Shown here: positions 1 to 8,811 of the stretch, piece by piece
Layout: every line of letters starts with the position of its first letter
Position numbering within the stretch: position 1 is the first letter of the stretch
Source: an uncultured Granulosicoccus sp.
GTDB lineage: Bacteria > Pseudomonadota > Gammaproteobacteria > Granulosicoccales > Granulosicoccaceae
Length of the DNA stretch: 64,000 bases
NCBI GenBank assembly: GCA_947495035.1
Contig: CANLXI010000019.1
Location: forward strand, 62,001-126,000
Reading direction: 5' to 3'
Position numbers and translations under genes: made by a program
Notes under the pieces: model-generated
Told to the model about the DNA's origin: nothing
The model's input: only the letters and a program-made list of their open reading frames with translations
The model's database searches: none

Positions 1-1
1 G

Positions 2-421
2 ATGCAATTCAGGAATGGGGTATGGCACCGGGCTCCAGCCGGTTCGTTGCAGGCGGTCTCCCTGATGCGACTTGCTCAAGTCGTCATGCCGGCTCTGGAA
101 CGGCACTACCTCTGCGCCTCATTGCTTGCCCGAGCGCCGGAAGGGCAGCTGAGCGGTGCTGAACTGGCCAAGCGCAATCTGCTCGGTGCCGAGAGACTGG
201 CGGGTACACACGGTGGACAGGTCAGCGAATTGTTCGACAAGCACTCACACGTGATCTTCGTCGATGGACTCATCCGGCATGGTTACGTTCACCTTGAAGA
301 CGGCATGCTGGTTCCTCAGGCTTGCATGCTGGAAGTGGAACGCGAGGCACGATCACTGCTGGGGGAACAGACACGGCATGCCATCATCAATGCAGCTCTG
401 GCGGCCAGTAACGTGGCCTGA
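2..421 (+). CDS. plsB: Glycerol-3-phosphate acyltransferase PlsB, C-terminal part (partial)
   Basis: Only the last 139 residues are inside the window, and the reading frame is open to the left edge, so the ATG at position 2 is probably internal. The visible part resembles the C-terminal domain of PlsB, which acylates sn-glycerol-3-phosphate at position 1 at the inner membrane. The family-like pattern is a run reading LAQVVMPALERHY, then a paired-helix stretch and FDKHSHVIFVDGLIRHGYV close to the end. The catalytic HX4D part would lie outside the window, so the assignment rests on the C-terminal tail alone and is moderately confident. The gene ends 81 bases before the next start on the same strand. 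Confidence 0.6.
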   Translation: MQFRNGVWHRAPAGSLQAVSLMRLAQVVMPALERHYLCASLLARAPEGQLSGAELAKRNLLGAERLAGTHGGQVSELFDKHSHVIFVDGLIRHGYVHLEDGMLVPQACMLEVEREARSLLGEQTRHAIINAALAASNVA

Positions 422-502
422 GCCGTTAGAGGGTTTCCCGGTACGGTACGTGCACTCAGAATGTTTCCGAATTCCGCATTCCGATCTGACACTGAGGTTT
501 CA

Positions 503-1837
503 ATGTCCCGTCCCATATGTAACAAGACTACTGCAGGCATGTGCTCTGTCGCCCTGTCAGCCTTGCTGTGTACCCCGGCAATGGCAGGCGATGCACGTTC
601 CATCGCACTCGGCGGCTCCGTGATTGCCAACGGCCAGGGGGTGCACGGCGCGGTGGAGAACCCGGCCTCGCTGATGGCCATGAAGCGCCGAGATGAGCGC
701 TTTCACTTTCGCATCGGCTTTGCCATGGAACTGCGAGATACCGGCGATGCCATTGATGTCCTCACTGAAGATGAAAATGAAGACCTGATCGATGACATTG
801 AAACGGAGATCGATATTCTGAGTCAATCCCAGGTTCAGTGCGATCCGATCTTCGGTGACGGTTCCGATGTCTGTGTCGGTGGTACGCAGGCTGTTGCGGA
901 CCTGTCCGGTCGTCTGCTGGACATTCTCGATACTGTCGATGACGAGACCATCGATGGACAGGCTAGCTTCGACATGGGCGTCGCCTTCACCGGCAAGGCC
1001 TGGCCAATGGCCGTCAACCTGAAATTCAGCGGTACGGCATCCGGTACTCCGGACATTGCCGATGGAGACCGCGGCTACATTGCCGAGTTTCAGGATCTGC
1101 TGGGTGACGACGTTCTGACGCTGGATGAAGCACGCAACTCCCAGTTTCTCGAAGCCAACGCGCTGGGTGCAACGCTCGAAGTCCAACAGCCCGAGGACGT
1201 GCTGCGATCCCAGGCTCAAGGGGCGGCACTGGCCAGGGCCCAACTGGGCATCAGCTTCGCCAGATCATTCAATGTCGGCAACTACGTCGTCGATGCAGGC
1301 ATCACGCCCAAGATTTCCAGCCTGGTGGCCTACGATGTGGCCATTCGAGTAGAGGAAGAATTCGATGATGCGAGTGAATCCATCCAGGACCGTCTCGATG
1401 ACAGCGAGGTCACGGAGAGCTCCTTCACGTTTGATGCCGGTGCTTCCACGGTCCTGCCCGGCCTGCCCGTTCGCGTGGCCGCCGTGTTACGCAATGTCAT
1501 TCCGGAATCCGTCAAGACCGAGAACGATTTCGAATTCGAAACCACCCCGCAACTGGTCATCGGCGCCCTCTATCAGAAGGGCATGCTCAGCGTCAGTGGC
1601 GATCTGGCTCTGAATGAGAGCAAGGTCGATAACTTCGAAACGCAGAAAATCGGTGTCGGCGTGGAATTCGGTACCCGCAAATTCGCGATACGAGGTGGCC
1701 TCAGCAGCGACCAGTCGCGCGATGAGGATGCCACATCGGTCAGCCTGGGCTTTGGCCTGGGACCACTACAGGTCGGAGCACGCCTGACGGGAATGGAATC
1801 TCTCGAAGCCGGCGCACAGATTGCCTACAGTTTCTGA
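503..1837 (+). CDS. TraF-like (TraF_2 family) outer-membrane barrel protein
   Basis: The product is 444 residues from the ATG at 503, preceded by a weak GAGG. An in-frame ATG at 461 would add 14 residues that do not look like a leader. A signal peptide ends near an AMAG cleavage site (about residue 28). The mature start, GDARSIALGGSVIANG followed by ENPASL, is typical of the conjugal-transfer TraF-like/PorV-like barrel family. A long acidic segment (DVLTEDENEDLIDDIETEI) follows, and the C-terminal half alternates as beta strands and ends in an aromatic residue (AYSF), as outer-membrane proteins do. Despite the family name there are no conjugation genes here, so a chromosomal envelope role is more likely. 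The precise function is unknown. Confidence 0.65.
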   Translation: MSRPICNKTTAGMCSVALSALLCTPAMAGDARSIALGGSVIANGQGVHGAVENPASLMAMKRRDERFHFRIGFAMELRDTGDAIDVLTEDENEDLIDDIETEIDILSQSQVQCDPIFGDGSDVCVGGTQAVADLSGRLLDILDTVDDETIDGQASFDMGVAFTGKAWPMAVNLKFSGTASGTPDIADGDRGYIAEFQDLLGDDVLTLDEARNSQFLEANALGATLEVQQPEDVLRSQAQGAALARAQLGISFARSFNVGNYVVDAGITPKISSLVAYDVAIRVEEEFDDASESIQDRLDDSEVTESSFTFDAGASTVLPGLPVRVAAVLRNVIPESVKTENDFEFETTPQLVIGALYQKGMLSVSGDLALNESKVDNFETQKIGVGVEFGTRKFAIRGGLSSDQSRDEDATSVSLGFGLGPLQVGARLTGMESLEAGAQIAYSF

Positions 1838-1858
1838 GCGGATAGTCTCCCGGTATCG

Positions 1859-1887
1859 GATTCCAGGGGCAATCTGCACCTGGAATC
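1859..1887. terminator. Hairpin between two convergent genes
   Basis: GATTCCAGG and CCTGGAATC form a perfect 9-bp stem with an 11-base loop in the 111-base gap between the convergent TraF-like gene and the spermidine-synthase-like gene. There is no long T run on either side, so it would be a bidirectional terminator of the weak type. Confidence 0.5.
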
Positions 1888-1948
1888 TTGCAAAAGCCTG
1901 TCGAAGATCCCGTCGTAATACCCGGCTTCGCCGCGAGAGTCGCTCGGT

Positions 1949-2689
1949 TCAGAAGCGCAGTGGTCGCCGCACGATAGCCCTCGCCTGTCGTTGGGCGGCC
2001 GCTCCGGGAACAATGGTCTCCAGCTGTCTGGACCAGTCTCGCGCCTGCAGGCTCTGCTGGCTCACGACTCCTATGGCGTTTTCGTACGCAGGCAAGGCCC
2101 AGCGATAGCCATGCCGCAAGCCACTATCGGCAAAGACCGGCAGCGCCTGCTTGAGTTCTCGCGAGTTGACACAGTTGACAACCAGCAAGCCGCTGGCGAG
2201 CAGGTTCTGTTGCAACAGCCCGACCCAATGTGTGCTCAGGGAGCACGCTCGCAACGGCTCTCCTTCTTCGTGACCGAACAGGTCATCGATGATCAGGTCG
2301 AAAGGCTCACCATCGAAATTCGCCAGCCAGTCCATCGCATCGGCGTGTATCAGCTCGACACGTTCGTCCTCGACACCGAACCATTGTCTGGCGACCTTCA
2401 GGTGCTGATCATCGATCTCAACCGCAGTCAGATCGGAAAACCCACACAGACACTGCAATTGGCGAATGACAGCCCCACCACCGACACCGAGCAGCAGGAT
2501 TCGTCGTATCGACGCCATGGGCCGATACAACACCGGCAGGCTCAGGCAATCCCAGACGCCACCGGCAAAGGGCCGGTCCGGGTTCCACTGGCTGTGAAAA
2601 ACACGATTGCTGTAGAGCCTGACAGAGGCCCCCGAGCGGCGAACGCTGTAATGGGTATCCGCTGATTGGTGTTCCCAGAGGAGCGTCAT
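1949..2689 (-). CDS. Spermidine-synthase-like SAM-dependent methyltransferase-fold protein
   Basis: The 246-residue protein has the Rossmann fold shared by spermidine synthases and SAM methyltransferases. A glycine loop LLLGVGGGAVIRQL lies near residues 63-76, an acidic ribose-binding residue sits in TAVEIDD, and HADAMDW follows. The loop differs from the GGGDGG of true SpeE. The DSTDP catalytic segment is replaced by LIIDDLFG, so polyamine synthesis is unlikely and the substrate is unknown. It is the last gene of a minus-strand run and starts 41 bases after the NnrU stop. Confidence 0.65.
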   Translation of the reverse strand: MTLLWEHQSADTHYSVRRSGASVRLYSNRVFHSQWNPDRPFAGGVWDCLSLPVLYRPMASIRRILLLGVGGGAVIRQLQCLCGFSDLTAVEIDDQHLKVARQWFGVEDERVELIHADAMDWLANFDGEPFDLIIDDLFGHEEGEPLRACSLSTHWVGLLQQNLLASGLLVVNCVNSRELKQALPVFADSGLRHGYRWALPAYENAIGVVSQQSLQARDWSRQLETIVPGAAAQRQARAIVRRPLRF

Positions 2690-2730
2690 GAGAGAGCGCT
2701 CGAAGTTCTTGTCATGCTGTTGAACGACTC

Positions 2731-3315
2731 TCAGACAGCAAAGGGGCTGACACCGATCAGGACGAGATGCAGCCAGAATGCGAAGGCAAACCAGGCAAGC
2801 CCACCGATTACTACAGCCATGGCATCGCGCGATATACCCGCGGCAGGCTGCCTGACGATCCCGTCACGACGGTCACGCCGGCGGCTGGCAGCATAGTCGA
2901 CGATGGCCCACACGAGAAATGCCCCGAACAACACGATATCGCCTAGTCTTCCATTGGCCAGCAAATGGGCCACGGCCCAGACTTTGACACCCAATACCAT
3001 GGGATGGCCCAGCGCCGCCTTCATCCGGGTGCCGGGAATATAGGCGGCGGCCAGCAGAATGAAGGACAGCAGCATCAGCAAGGCGGACACGTGTGACAAG
3101 GCCAGCGGAGGGGTCCAGATGAAAACGGGATTCAACCGGGTTGCGGAATAGCCCATGACGATCAGTACCAGTCCCAACAGCGAGACCAGTGAATAAAGCC
3201 CCTTGTACAGCAATTCCCCACGCGCGTTGATGAACTGCTCGCGTTTGCCCTCTGCCACGAACCGTATGGAGTGCATGCCGAGAAACAGGATCAGACCTGT
3301 GATCAACTGAATCAT
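2731..3315 (-). CDS. NnrU family integral membrane protein
   Basis: A 194-residue protein with about five predicted transmembrane segments matches the NnrU family: FLGMHSIRF at the N-terminus, a WTPP loop, and GHPMVLGVKVWAVAHLLANG in the middle. NnrU proteins are linked to nitric-oxide and nitrite reduction in denitrifiers and are related to the isoprenoid/phospholipid methyltransferase (PEMT/MddA) fold. No denitrification genes are nearby, so the role here is open. Its ATG overlaps the stop of the TerB-like gene upstream by 4 bases (ATGA), which indicates translational coupling. Confidence 0.75.
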   Translation of the reverse strand: MIQLITGLILFLGMHSIRFVAEGKREQFINARGELLYKGLYSLVSLLGLVLIVMGYSATRLNPVFIWTPPLALSHVSALLMLLSFILLAAAYIPGTRMKAALGHPMVLGVKVWAVAHLLANGRLGDIVLFGAFLVWAIVDYAASRRRDRRDGIVRQPAAGISRDAMAVVIGGLAWFAFAFWLHLVLIGVSPFAV

Positions 3316-3764
3316 GTTGACTGCTCTTCCATCATCCTGAGTTTTGCCTGCATGAAGTCACGATGCTTTATATACAGCAGATCGCAGATCTTGCGAATGG
3401 TGTACTCCTCGTATCCGTCGATATCACCATCGGCCAGGGCAACGCGCCACATCTGCTCCACCAGTGCCAGCTTGCTCGGTTTGTCGAACTGCTCGTTGAT
3501 CAGACGAACGTGTTCATAGAGCGAAACGGTAGTATCGGCATCCGCAAAGGCGTCATCCACAATGGCCTGAAGGTCCGCCGCATCCAGCTTCCCTGCACCT
3601 TGCAGAGCCTTGAGGATAGCATCACGCTCGGCAGGATCGATGTCGTGATCGGCCCGCGCAATCTCCACCAGCAGGGTCGCGCTGACGCGCTCGATATCGA
3701 GCGCCGACACCGGCTCGGTCGGATCGAGCGAGGCCGAGATTCTCTCCAGCAGCTTACTCAGCAT
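3312..3764 (-). CDS. TerB-like tellurite-resistance domain protein
   Basis: The 150-residue protein is all-helical with the TerB/DjlA acidic pattern: LLVEIARADHDIDPAERDAI in the first half and WRVALADGDIDGYEEYTIRKI in the second, two copies of the A-DG-ID/E-E signature thought to bind a metal. The ATG at 3764 (MLSKLL) is chosen; another at 3773 is possible. Both lie inside the end of the lipoprotein gene upstream, whose stop is at 3754-3756. TerB domains occur in many envelope and stress contexts, so tellurite resistance should not be assumed. Confidence 0.7.
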   Translation of the reverse strand: MLSKLLERISASLDPTEPVSALDIERVSATLLVEIARADHDIDPAERDAILKALQGAGKLDAADLQAIVDDAFADADTTVSLYEHVRLINEQFDKPSKLALVEQMWRVALADGDIDGYEEYTIRKICDLLYIKHRDFMQAKLRMMEEQST

Positions 3765-5133
3765 GATGGCCATGCACGTTGTCGACACGCTCGGCTTCAA
3801 GCTGGATTCTGGCTTGTTCGGTGATACCGGCGTCCTCCCCTGCCATTCTCCGTTTGGCAGCTGTGCTGCTCAGACCATCACGATTGCTGCACCAATCCAG
3901 CCCCTCGGTCATCAGCGTCTGCTGCCCCAGCTCGCCGGCAAAAAGTGTGTCGATATCGTTACTGAAACCGTAAATACTTTCCATGACCCACTTTGCTCTC
4001 GGCTGGACCAGAGGGTCGGCGATGCGATTGCGCACCCCCCAACCAACACTCAGATCGCTGCATTCGTAATTCTCTTCATCCTCAGGCTTCTGAACGAAGG
4101 CCATGTAGTAATCGACGCCGAAATCCCGCTTGATCATGGTGGTAGCAAACAAGGTGGCAAAATCTTCCCGGTGCGTACTGTAACCATAGTATTTCGCAGC
4201 GCCGTCATTCGCCATCAATGAGCCGACGTGAGCCGGTGAATAGCCCCTCTGCTCTGCCGTTGACTCCTCCCCCTTGTAACTGACCTGTGCCAGCGCCTGA
4301 AGTTCTTCGGAATAGAGCGGCAGATCCAGGTAGAGACCGGGTGAAAGCCAGTATTGGCGATTGGCGTCCAGGGCTGCAGATGGAGTCAGACTGGCATCGA
4401 GCGTTGCCACACTGCTACTGGGCAGGTAGTCAACGGCATGAGCCAGCTCGTGATACAGCAAGCGGTACACGGGAATTCTAATGTCATCCAGCGTTCGTTC
4501 GGTCGAGTTGGTCAGGCTGTAGGAGAGGGATGCCGGTTCATTGCCCAGGCGCAGCGTACCGAATGCCCAGAAACGAAGATCCTTGCCGTAACCACTGCGA
4601 TAATCTTCTTCTATCGAAACGGTGGCTTTCTCGTCAACAGTCAACCAGAGGTATTCCGGGTCCAGCTGAATGCCTCCCGTACCTCCCCAGTAATTCGAGG
4701 GCCGTACCGTACTGCCAATGGCAATGGAAGTCAGGGCACCGAACAGCGTTACCATGTCCTCGGGAGCTTCTGTCAGCAGTTGCTCGAAGCGCTGCCCCAT
4801 CCAGTCATGCGTGACCAGCAGTCGATCGAGAATATCCTCACGCGTGAAGTCGGGCGTTGCCTGAGTGATGAATGGCAGCACTTCCAGGGTGCAGGCATCG
4901 CTTGACCTGTCAACCAGTGCACAGTCTCGCAGAACCGAGGCATAGGGACTGTCGGTACGGTACGCATACAGCTGATCCGTGTCTCTGACATCGGCGCGAG
5001 CGACAAACTGCTCATCGCCCTCACCGCCATCTACGGGTTCATCGTCTGCAGGGTCGACGGAGTCACCCCCGCCTCCACCACAGCCGGCGATCAGGCAAAC
5101 CAGCATCAGACAAGCTGTTTTCCATGTGATCAC
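3754..5133 (-). CDS. HExxH metalloprotease-like lipoprotein
   Basis: The product is 459 residues from a GTG at 5133 with an AGAGAGGG ribosome-binding site just upstream; this start gives a short leader with the lipobox LIAGC and a glycine tail after the cysteine. An acidic linker follows. A zinc-peptidase helix HELAHAVD sits at about residues 228-235, and further on YSTHREDFATLFATT could supply the third ligand (Glu), as in gluzincins. No closer family is recognised. It probably faces the periplasm, anchored by lipid. It lies between the OmpA gene (40 bases) and the overlapping TerB gene, so it likely belongs to one operon with them. Confidence 0.6.
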   Translation of the reverse strand: MITWKTACLMLVCLIAGCGGGGGDSVDPADDEPVDGGEGDEQFVARADVRDTDQLYAYRTDSPYASVLRDCALVDRSSDACTLEVLPFITQATPDFTREDILDRLLVTHDWMGQRFEQLLTEAPEDMVTLFGALTSIAIGSTVRPSNYWGGTGGIQLDPEYLWLTVDEKATVSIEEDYRSGYGKDLRFWAFGTLRLGNEPASLSYSLTNSTERTLDDIRIPVYRLLYHELAHAVDYLPSSSVATLDASLTPSAALDANRQYWLSPGLYLDLPLYSEELQALAQVSYKGEESTAEQRGYSPAHVGSLMANDGAAKYYGYSTHREDFATLFATTMIKRDFGVDYYMAFVQKPEDEENYECSDLSVGWGVRNRIADPLVQPRAKWVMESIYGFSNDIDTLFAGELGQQTLMTEGLDWCSNRDGLSSTAAKRRMAGEDAGITEQARIQLEAERVDNVHGHHAE

Positions 5134-5173
5134 TGGCAGGCCCTCTCTTTGACATGACGACAGGGCAACCACT

Positions 5174-6244
5174 TTACCTTATCTGTATCTCGACTCGGCG
5201 ATTCAGGGCTCGTCCGTTGGCAGTATTGTTATTACTGATGGGACGTGTTTCTCCATAACCCATGGTCGTCATGCGTTCTGGCGCCACTCCCTTGCTGGCC
5301 AGATGATTGTAGACAGCCTCAGCTCGCCGGATGGATAGACTCATGTTGTACTGCTCCGGCGCAATCCAGTCGGTATGCCCGTCGATCATGATCTCCAGCT
5401 CGTTTTCCTGCATGGCTTCGGCGAAGGCATCCAGCTTCAGGGCGTCCTCGCTGTTGATCTCCGACCGGTCGAATTCGAAATACACCAACGGCGGAACCAC
5501 CGGCGCGACAACAGGCGTCTCTTTCGGCAGCTCGGGCTCGACGGCCACCTGCGCCACTGCAACTGTCGGAACCACCGCAGCCGGTACGGCCACCGGCACA
5601 CTGCCGAAGCGCTTCAACACACCGACATTGAGATATTTTGCATCGGTATCCATGCTCATCAGCTCCGTTCGCAGGGCAACGCCATTGCGAAAACCGTATT
5701 CCAGGCCCAGACCGAACGCCGCATGTGTCGCATAGTCGCGCACATAGTCGACATTTTCAGAGTCATTCTCCATGTGACCGATACCGGCACGCCCGTACAG
5801 CGACAAGCCTTCGCGTCGAAACAGACCTTCCGTGTCAGCATCCATCAGGGAAAAGCCACTACGTGAATTGACCAGATATCCCAGCAAGCTCAGACCGAAC
5901 ACCTGATAGTCGACAGACCCTGCAGGCGTACCGAGAAAATCGACATCGGCAGCGCCCAGGTCGGCAATATAGCCCTCCACCGTGAACATTCTGCTGAGGT
6001 CATAGCCGATGGCCAGATGCCCCCCGGAATCACTGTCATCACTGATGGTCAGTGCATCGGTAGGTGACTCCGGCTCGACTCTCGTGATGCCGACCCCGCC
6101 ATTGACATAGAGTCGTTTGGTGAAGTCGGTCGACGTGGCTTCCTGTGCCGTCGCGGTGCCGCTGGTGGCGACGATCATTGCGGTACAGGTCAGAAGACCC
6201 ATCGCTCGCTTGATCATGCCATTCTGACGATTCGAGCCGATCAT
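5174..6244 (-). CDS. OmpA family outer-membrane protein
   Basis: The 356-residue protein starts at an ATG (6244) that overlaps the TGA of the upstream gene as ATGA and is preceded by a near-perfect AGGAGGTGG site. A signal peptide ends at ATAQ. Residues about 25-210 form an eight-strand barrel-like domain (LYVNGGVGITRVEP, then YDLSRMFTVEGYIADLG). A proline/valine linker follows, then a C-terminal OmpA peptidoglycan-binding domain with the signature FEFDRSEIN, IDGHTDWIAPEQYNMSLS, RRAEAVYNHL and NRRVEI. It is expected to tether the outer membrane to the cell wall. Confidence 0.85.
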   Translation of the reverse strand: MIGSNRQNGMIKRAMGLLTCTAMIVATSGTATAQEATSTDFTKRLYVNGGVGITRVEPESPTDALTISDDSDSGGHLAIGYDLSRMFTVEGYIADLGAADVDFLGTPAGSVDYQVFGLSLLGYLVNSRSGFSLMDADTEGLFRREGLSLYGRAGIGHMENDSENVDYVRDYATHAAFGLGLEYGFRNGVALRTELMSMDTDAKYLNVGVLKRFGSVPVAVPAAVVPTVAVAQVAVEPELPKETPVVAPVVPPLVYFEFDRSEINSEDALKLDAFAEAMQENELEIMIDGHTDWIAPEQYNMSLSIRRAEAVYNHLASKGVAPERMTTMGYGETRPISNNNTANGRALNRRVEIQIR

Positions 6245-8625
6245 CGGACCACCTCCTGCTCTGCTTTCTTCACCCACCTGCTGCCCAGACGACGAATCAG
6301 CACGCCCATCAGAAGCAACCATGTACCCATCAGGGACAGACTACCCACACCGGACCCATGAATGCCGGTCTGCAAGCTGAGGTTGTCACAGCCGCATTCG
6401 ACAAAATCATTGATCATGTTGCCGTTGAGGTCACTGTAACGGATGACATTGACCACGACGTTGCCTGTTGATCGAGTGCCATCAGCATCTTCCATTTCGT
6501 ACAGAAAGGTATCAGTGCCGTAGAAACCGTAGTCAGGTCGGTATTCCACCTGATTGTCCACGATCTCGATGCTCGCATTGGGAGACTCGGACACGCTGAT
6601 CAAGGTCAGACCGGTGCCGACACCATCCAGATCGTTGGCAAGCACATCAAAGGTTCCTGATCTGCCCTGATTGACCGTGAATTCATCATCAACGGCATCG
6701 GTGTTCGGATCATCGATGGGGGAGCCACCGTCCGTGCTGCCGGAATCGGTGTTGCCATCAACACCACCATCCGTATTGCCGGAGTCGGTGTTGCCGTCAG
6801 TACCACCGTCCGTATTGCCGGAATCGGTGTTGCCATCGGTACCACCGTCCGTACTACCTGAGTCGGTGTTGCCGTCTGCACCACCATCCGTGTTACCGGA
6901 ATCGGTATTGCCGTCGGTGCCACCATCCGTGTTACCGGAATCGGTATTGCCGTCGGTGCCACCATCCGAGTTACCGGAATCGGTGTTGCCGTCTGCACCA
7001 CCATCCGTGTTACCGGAATCGGTGTTGCCATCAGTACCGCCGTCCGTGTTACCGGAATCGGTGTTGCCATCGGTACCGCCGTCCGTATTACCGGAATCGG
7101 TGTTACCGTCAGTACCACCATCGGTATTGCCGGAGTCTGTGTTGCCGTCAGCACCACCATCCGAGCTGCCGGAATCGGTATTGCCGTCAGTGCCACCGGC
7201 AGTCGTGCCGCCGCCATTGCCGTTGGGGTCGATGAAGGGAAAATACACCGGGGCCGAGTCACCGCCGGAAATGGTCAATGGATGCGGATTGGTTCCGGGG
7301 GCCGGAATCAGATCCGAGGGCAGTTCCGGGTCTGATTCGTCCATGACCACGATGTAATTGCCATCGGGTATGCCCGGCAACACGAAGTTGCCACTGATGT
7401 CTGAATCGATGGAATCTCCGATGGGCATGTCTTCGCCAGCATCAACGATACCGTTGCCATTGACATCCTCGTACAAGGTGATTGCAATGTCGCTGATTCC
7501 CGCCTCTGTATCTTCACGCGTTCCGCTGCCGTCAACATCGTTGAACACCGCACCGGTCGTGACATTCAGACTGTCGGCCAGAAAATAGCCGGACAGGCCT
7601 CCGTAGATGTCGGCATCATCACCGGGAACACCGTAATCATCTTCGGTATCACTGGGGAAGGTTGATGGGTCGAGCAGATCGTGGTCTTCCGCGTTTACAT
7701 CGTCGGCAAAGAACGAGAATCCGAAATAGCGTTGACCGGGTTGCAAGCCGAGGCTATCTGCCGAAATGAAAGCCATGCCAACCGACTCGAACGAACGCTC
7801 TGTTTCCACCGGGAAGCTCTGCGGCTCGTTGTAATTGTTCTGCAGGAAGGAATACTGGTGTTGCAGATCGGTGATGCCATAACAATGCTCCGGTGCACTG
7901 CAACCGTTGGCGCCAATCAACACCATCGGTCCGTAGGAAGCTGGCTGACCGAATATGTCCAACGACAGAATGGCCGCCATTTTCACCGGGTTGTTACTGG
8001 ACTTCTCTGCGGCCAGATGACCGGCTCGCTCCATGGCATCGGCTGAAAATGGTGTCAGAACGCCATGATCGAACACATAGTCCAGACGTTCGATATTCTT
8101 TGCATCCGGCAGCACGTTGGAAAACAGATCGACCGCGCCTCGGTTCAGAACACGACTCGAGAGCATGGCCGGAATATCACAGTTGCCGGTGCCGGAACCA
8201 TCGCTGGGATAGTCCGCTGCAAATTGTCGAGACGCATCACCGTCTGACAGGCGCTCCACAAAGATGCCGCAGGGCTCGCCGGTGGTCACGCCCGGAATAT
8301 CTCGCCGTTGGATCGCCACGTGATCAGCAGATGCTGCATAGCTGTAGGCCAGTCCATCGGAGGTGAAGCCTTCCATGATCTGGTTGTTTCCCATGCCCCA
8401 CTGGTACTCGACGCCTTCTGCCGTATAGACGAAGGGCGTCGCTGGCATCTCGCTTGTCTGGATACTGCTGACCGGACCCGATGCCTGAACGCCTGCACTC
8501 AGCGTCAATCCGACGGCAGTGGCAACCAATGTGAGAGTCCTGAACTGCGTGGCAGATCTGCCGACGGAGAAGTGGTCGAGGCAATGCCGCCTTTGCAAGT
8601 GATGTAAAAGTTCGCTCTTGGCCAT
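6241..8625 (-). CDS. SdrD-like surface protein with 39-bp repeats and C-terminal membrane anchor
   Basis: The 794-residue start (8625) has GGAG at a suitable distance. An unusually long leader ends near GVQASG. A large N-terminal domain is followed by an SdrD B-like calcium-dependent fold (NDVDGSGTREDTEAGI, DVNGNGIVDAGED). Then come 12 tandem 13-residue units of the type DGGTDGNTDSGNT and a cadherin/Big-like domain (DDEFTVNQGRSGTFDVLANDLDG is split by the linker). The end is a glycine-serine stretch, one hydrophobic helix (LMGTWLLLMGVLI) and an arginine-rich tail. That tripartite end resembles GlyGly-CTERM-type sorting signals. It overlaps ompA by 4 bases, so a paired surface role is likely. 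Confidence 0.7.
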   Translation of the reverse strand: MAKSELLHHLQRRHCLDHFSVGRSATQFRTLTLVATAVGLTLSAGVQASGPVSSIQTSEMPATPFVYTAEGVEYQWGMGNNQIMEGFTSDGLAYSYAASADHVAIQRRDIPGVTTGEPCGIFVERLSDGDASRQFAADYPSDGSGTGNCDIPAMLSSRVLNRGAVDLFSNVLPDAKNIERLDYVFDHGVLTPFSADAMERAGHLAAEKSSNNPVKMAAILSLDIFGQPASYGPMVLIGANGCSAPEHCYGITDLQHQYSFLQNNYNEPQSFPVETERSFESVGMAFISADSLGLQPGQRYFGFSFFADDVNAEDHDLLDPSTFPSDTEDDYGVPGDDADIYGGLSGYFLADSLNVTTGAVFNDVDGSGTREDTEAGISDIAITLYEDVNGNGIVDAGEDMPIGDSIDSDISGNFVLPGIPDGNYIVVMDESDPELPSDLIPAPGTNPHPLTISGGDSAPVYFPFIDPNGNGGGTTAGGTDGNTDSGSSDGGADGNTDSGNTDGGTDGNTDSGNTDGGTDGNTDSGNTDGGTDGNTDSGNTDGGADGNTDSGNSDGGTDGNTDSGNTDGGTDGNTDSGNTDGGADGNTDSGSTDGGTDGNTDSGNTDGGTDGNTDSGNTDGGVDGNTDSGSTDGGSPIDDPNTDAVDDEFTVNQGRSGTFDVLANDLDGVGTGLTLISVSESPNASIEIVDNQVEYRPDYGFYGTDTFLYEMEDADGTRSTGNVVVNVIRYSDLNGNMINDFVECGCDNLSLQTGIHGSGVGSLSLMGTWLLLMGVLIRRLGSRWVKKAEQEVVR
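6721..7188 (-). repeat. Twelve 39-bp tandem repeats in the SdrD-like gene
   Basis: Twelve in-frame 39-bp units encode the 13-residue unit DGNTDSGNTDGGT with small changes (T/A/V at one position, N/S at another). Third-position differences show the copies are not freshly duplicated, although some neighbours are nearly identical (about 6900-6960). Repeat number can change by slippage without breaking the frame. Confidence 0.95.
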
Positions 8626-8811
8626 GATGACTCCGAAAAGTACGTTCGAAAGCGCCGAATGACTGGGGTCGCAGCGCTGAAAACCAGGGTTCTCTGCTGA
8701 CGCTCGCGCGTCACGATATTGACTTCTTGCCAATACGGTTACTGCTATGTTACCCGACCTGACCAGCTTCGATCAGCGCGTTAACCGCTATTACCTACCA
8801 GACTGCGGGGT

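Noticed and set aside
503..1837. Reading the TraF-like gene as part of a conjugative element.
   Set aside because: No other transfer, mobilisation or integration genes are present, and the family also occurs on chromosomes without conjugation.
1991..2665. Plus-strand open frame of 224 codons.
   Set aside because: It is antisense to the spermidine-synthase-like gene and has no family motif.
6671..7357. Long open frame on the plus strand with SVLPESVLPSVPP-type repeats.
   Set aside because: It is the antisense of the 39-bp repeat array in the SdrD-like gene and exists only because of the repeat; no start signal fits.
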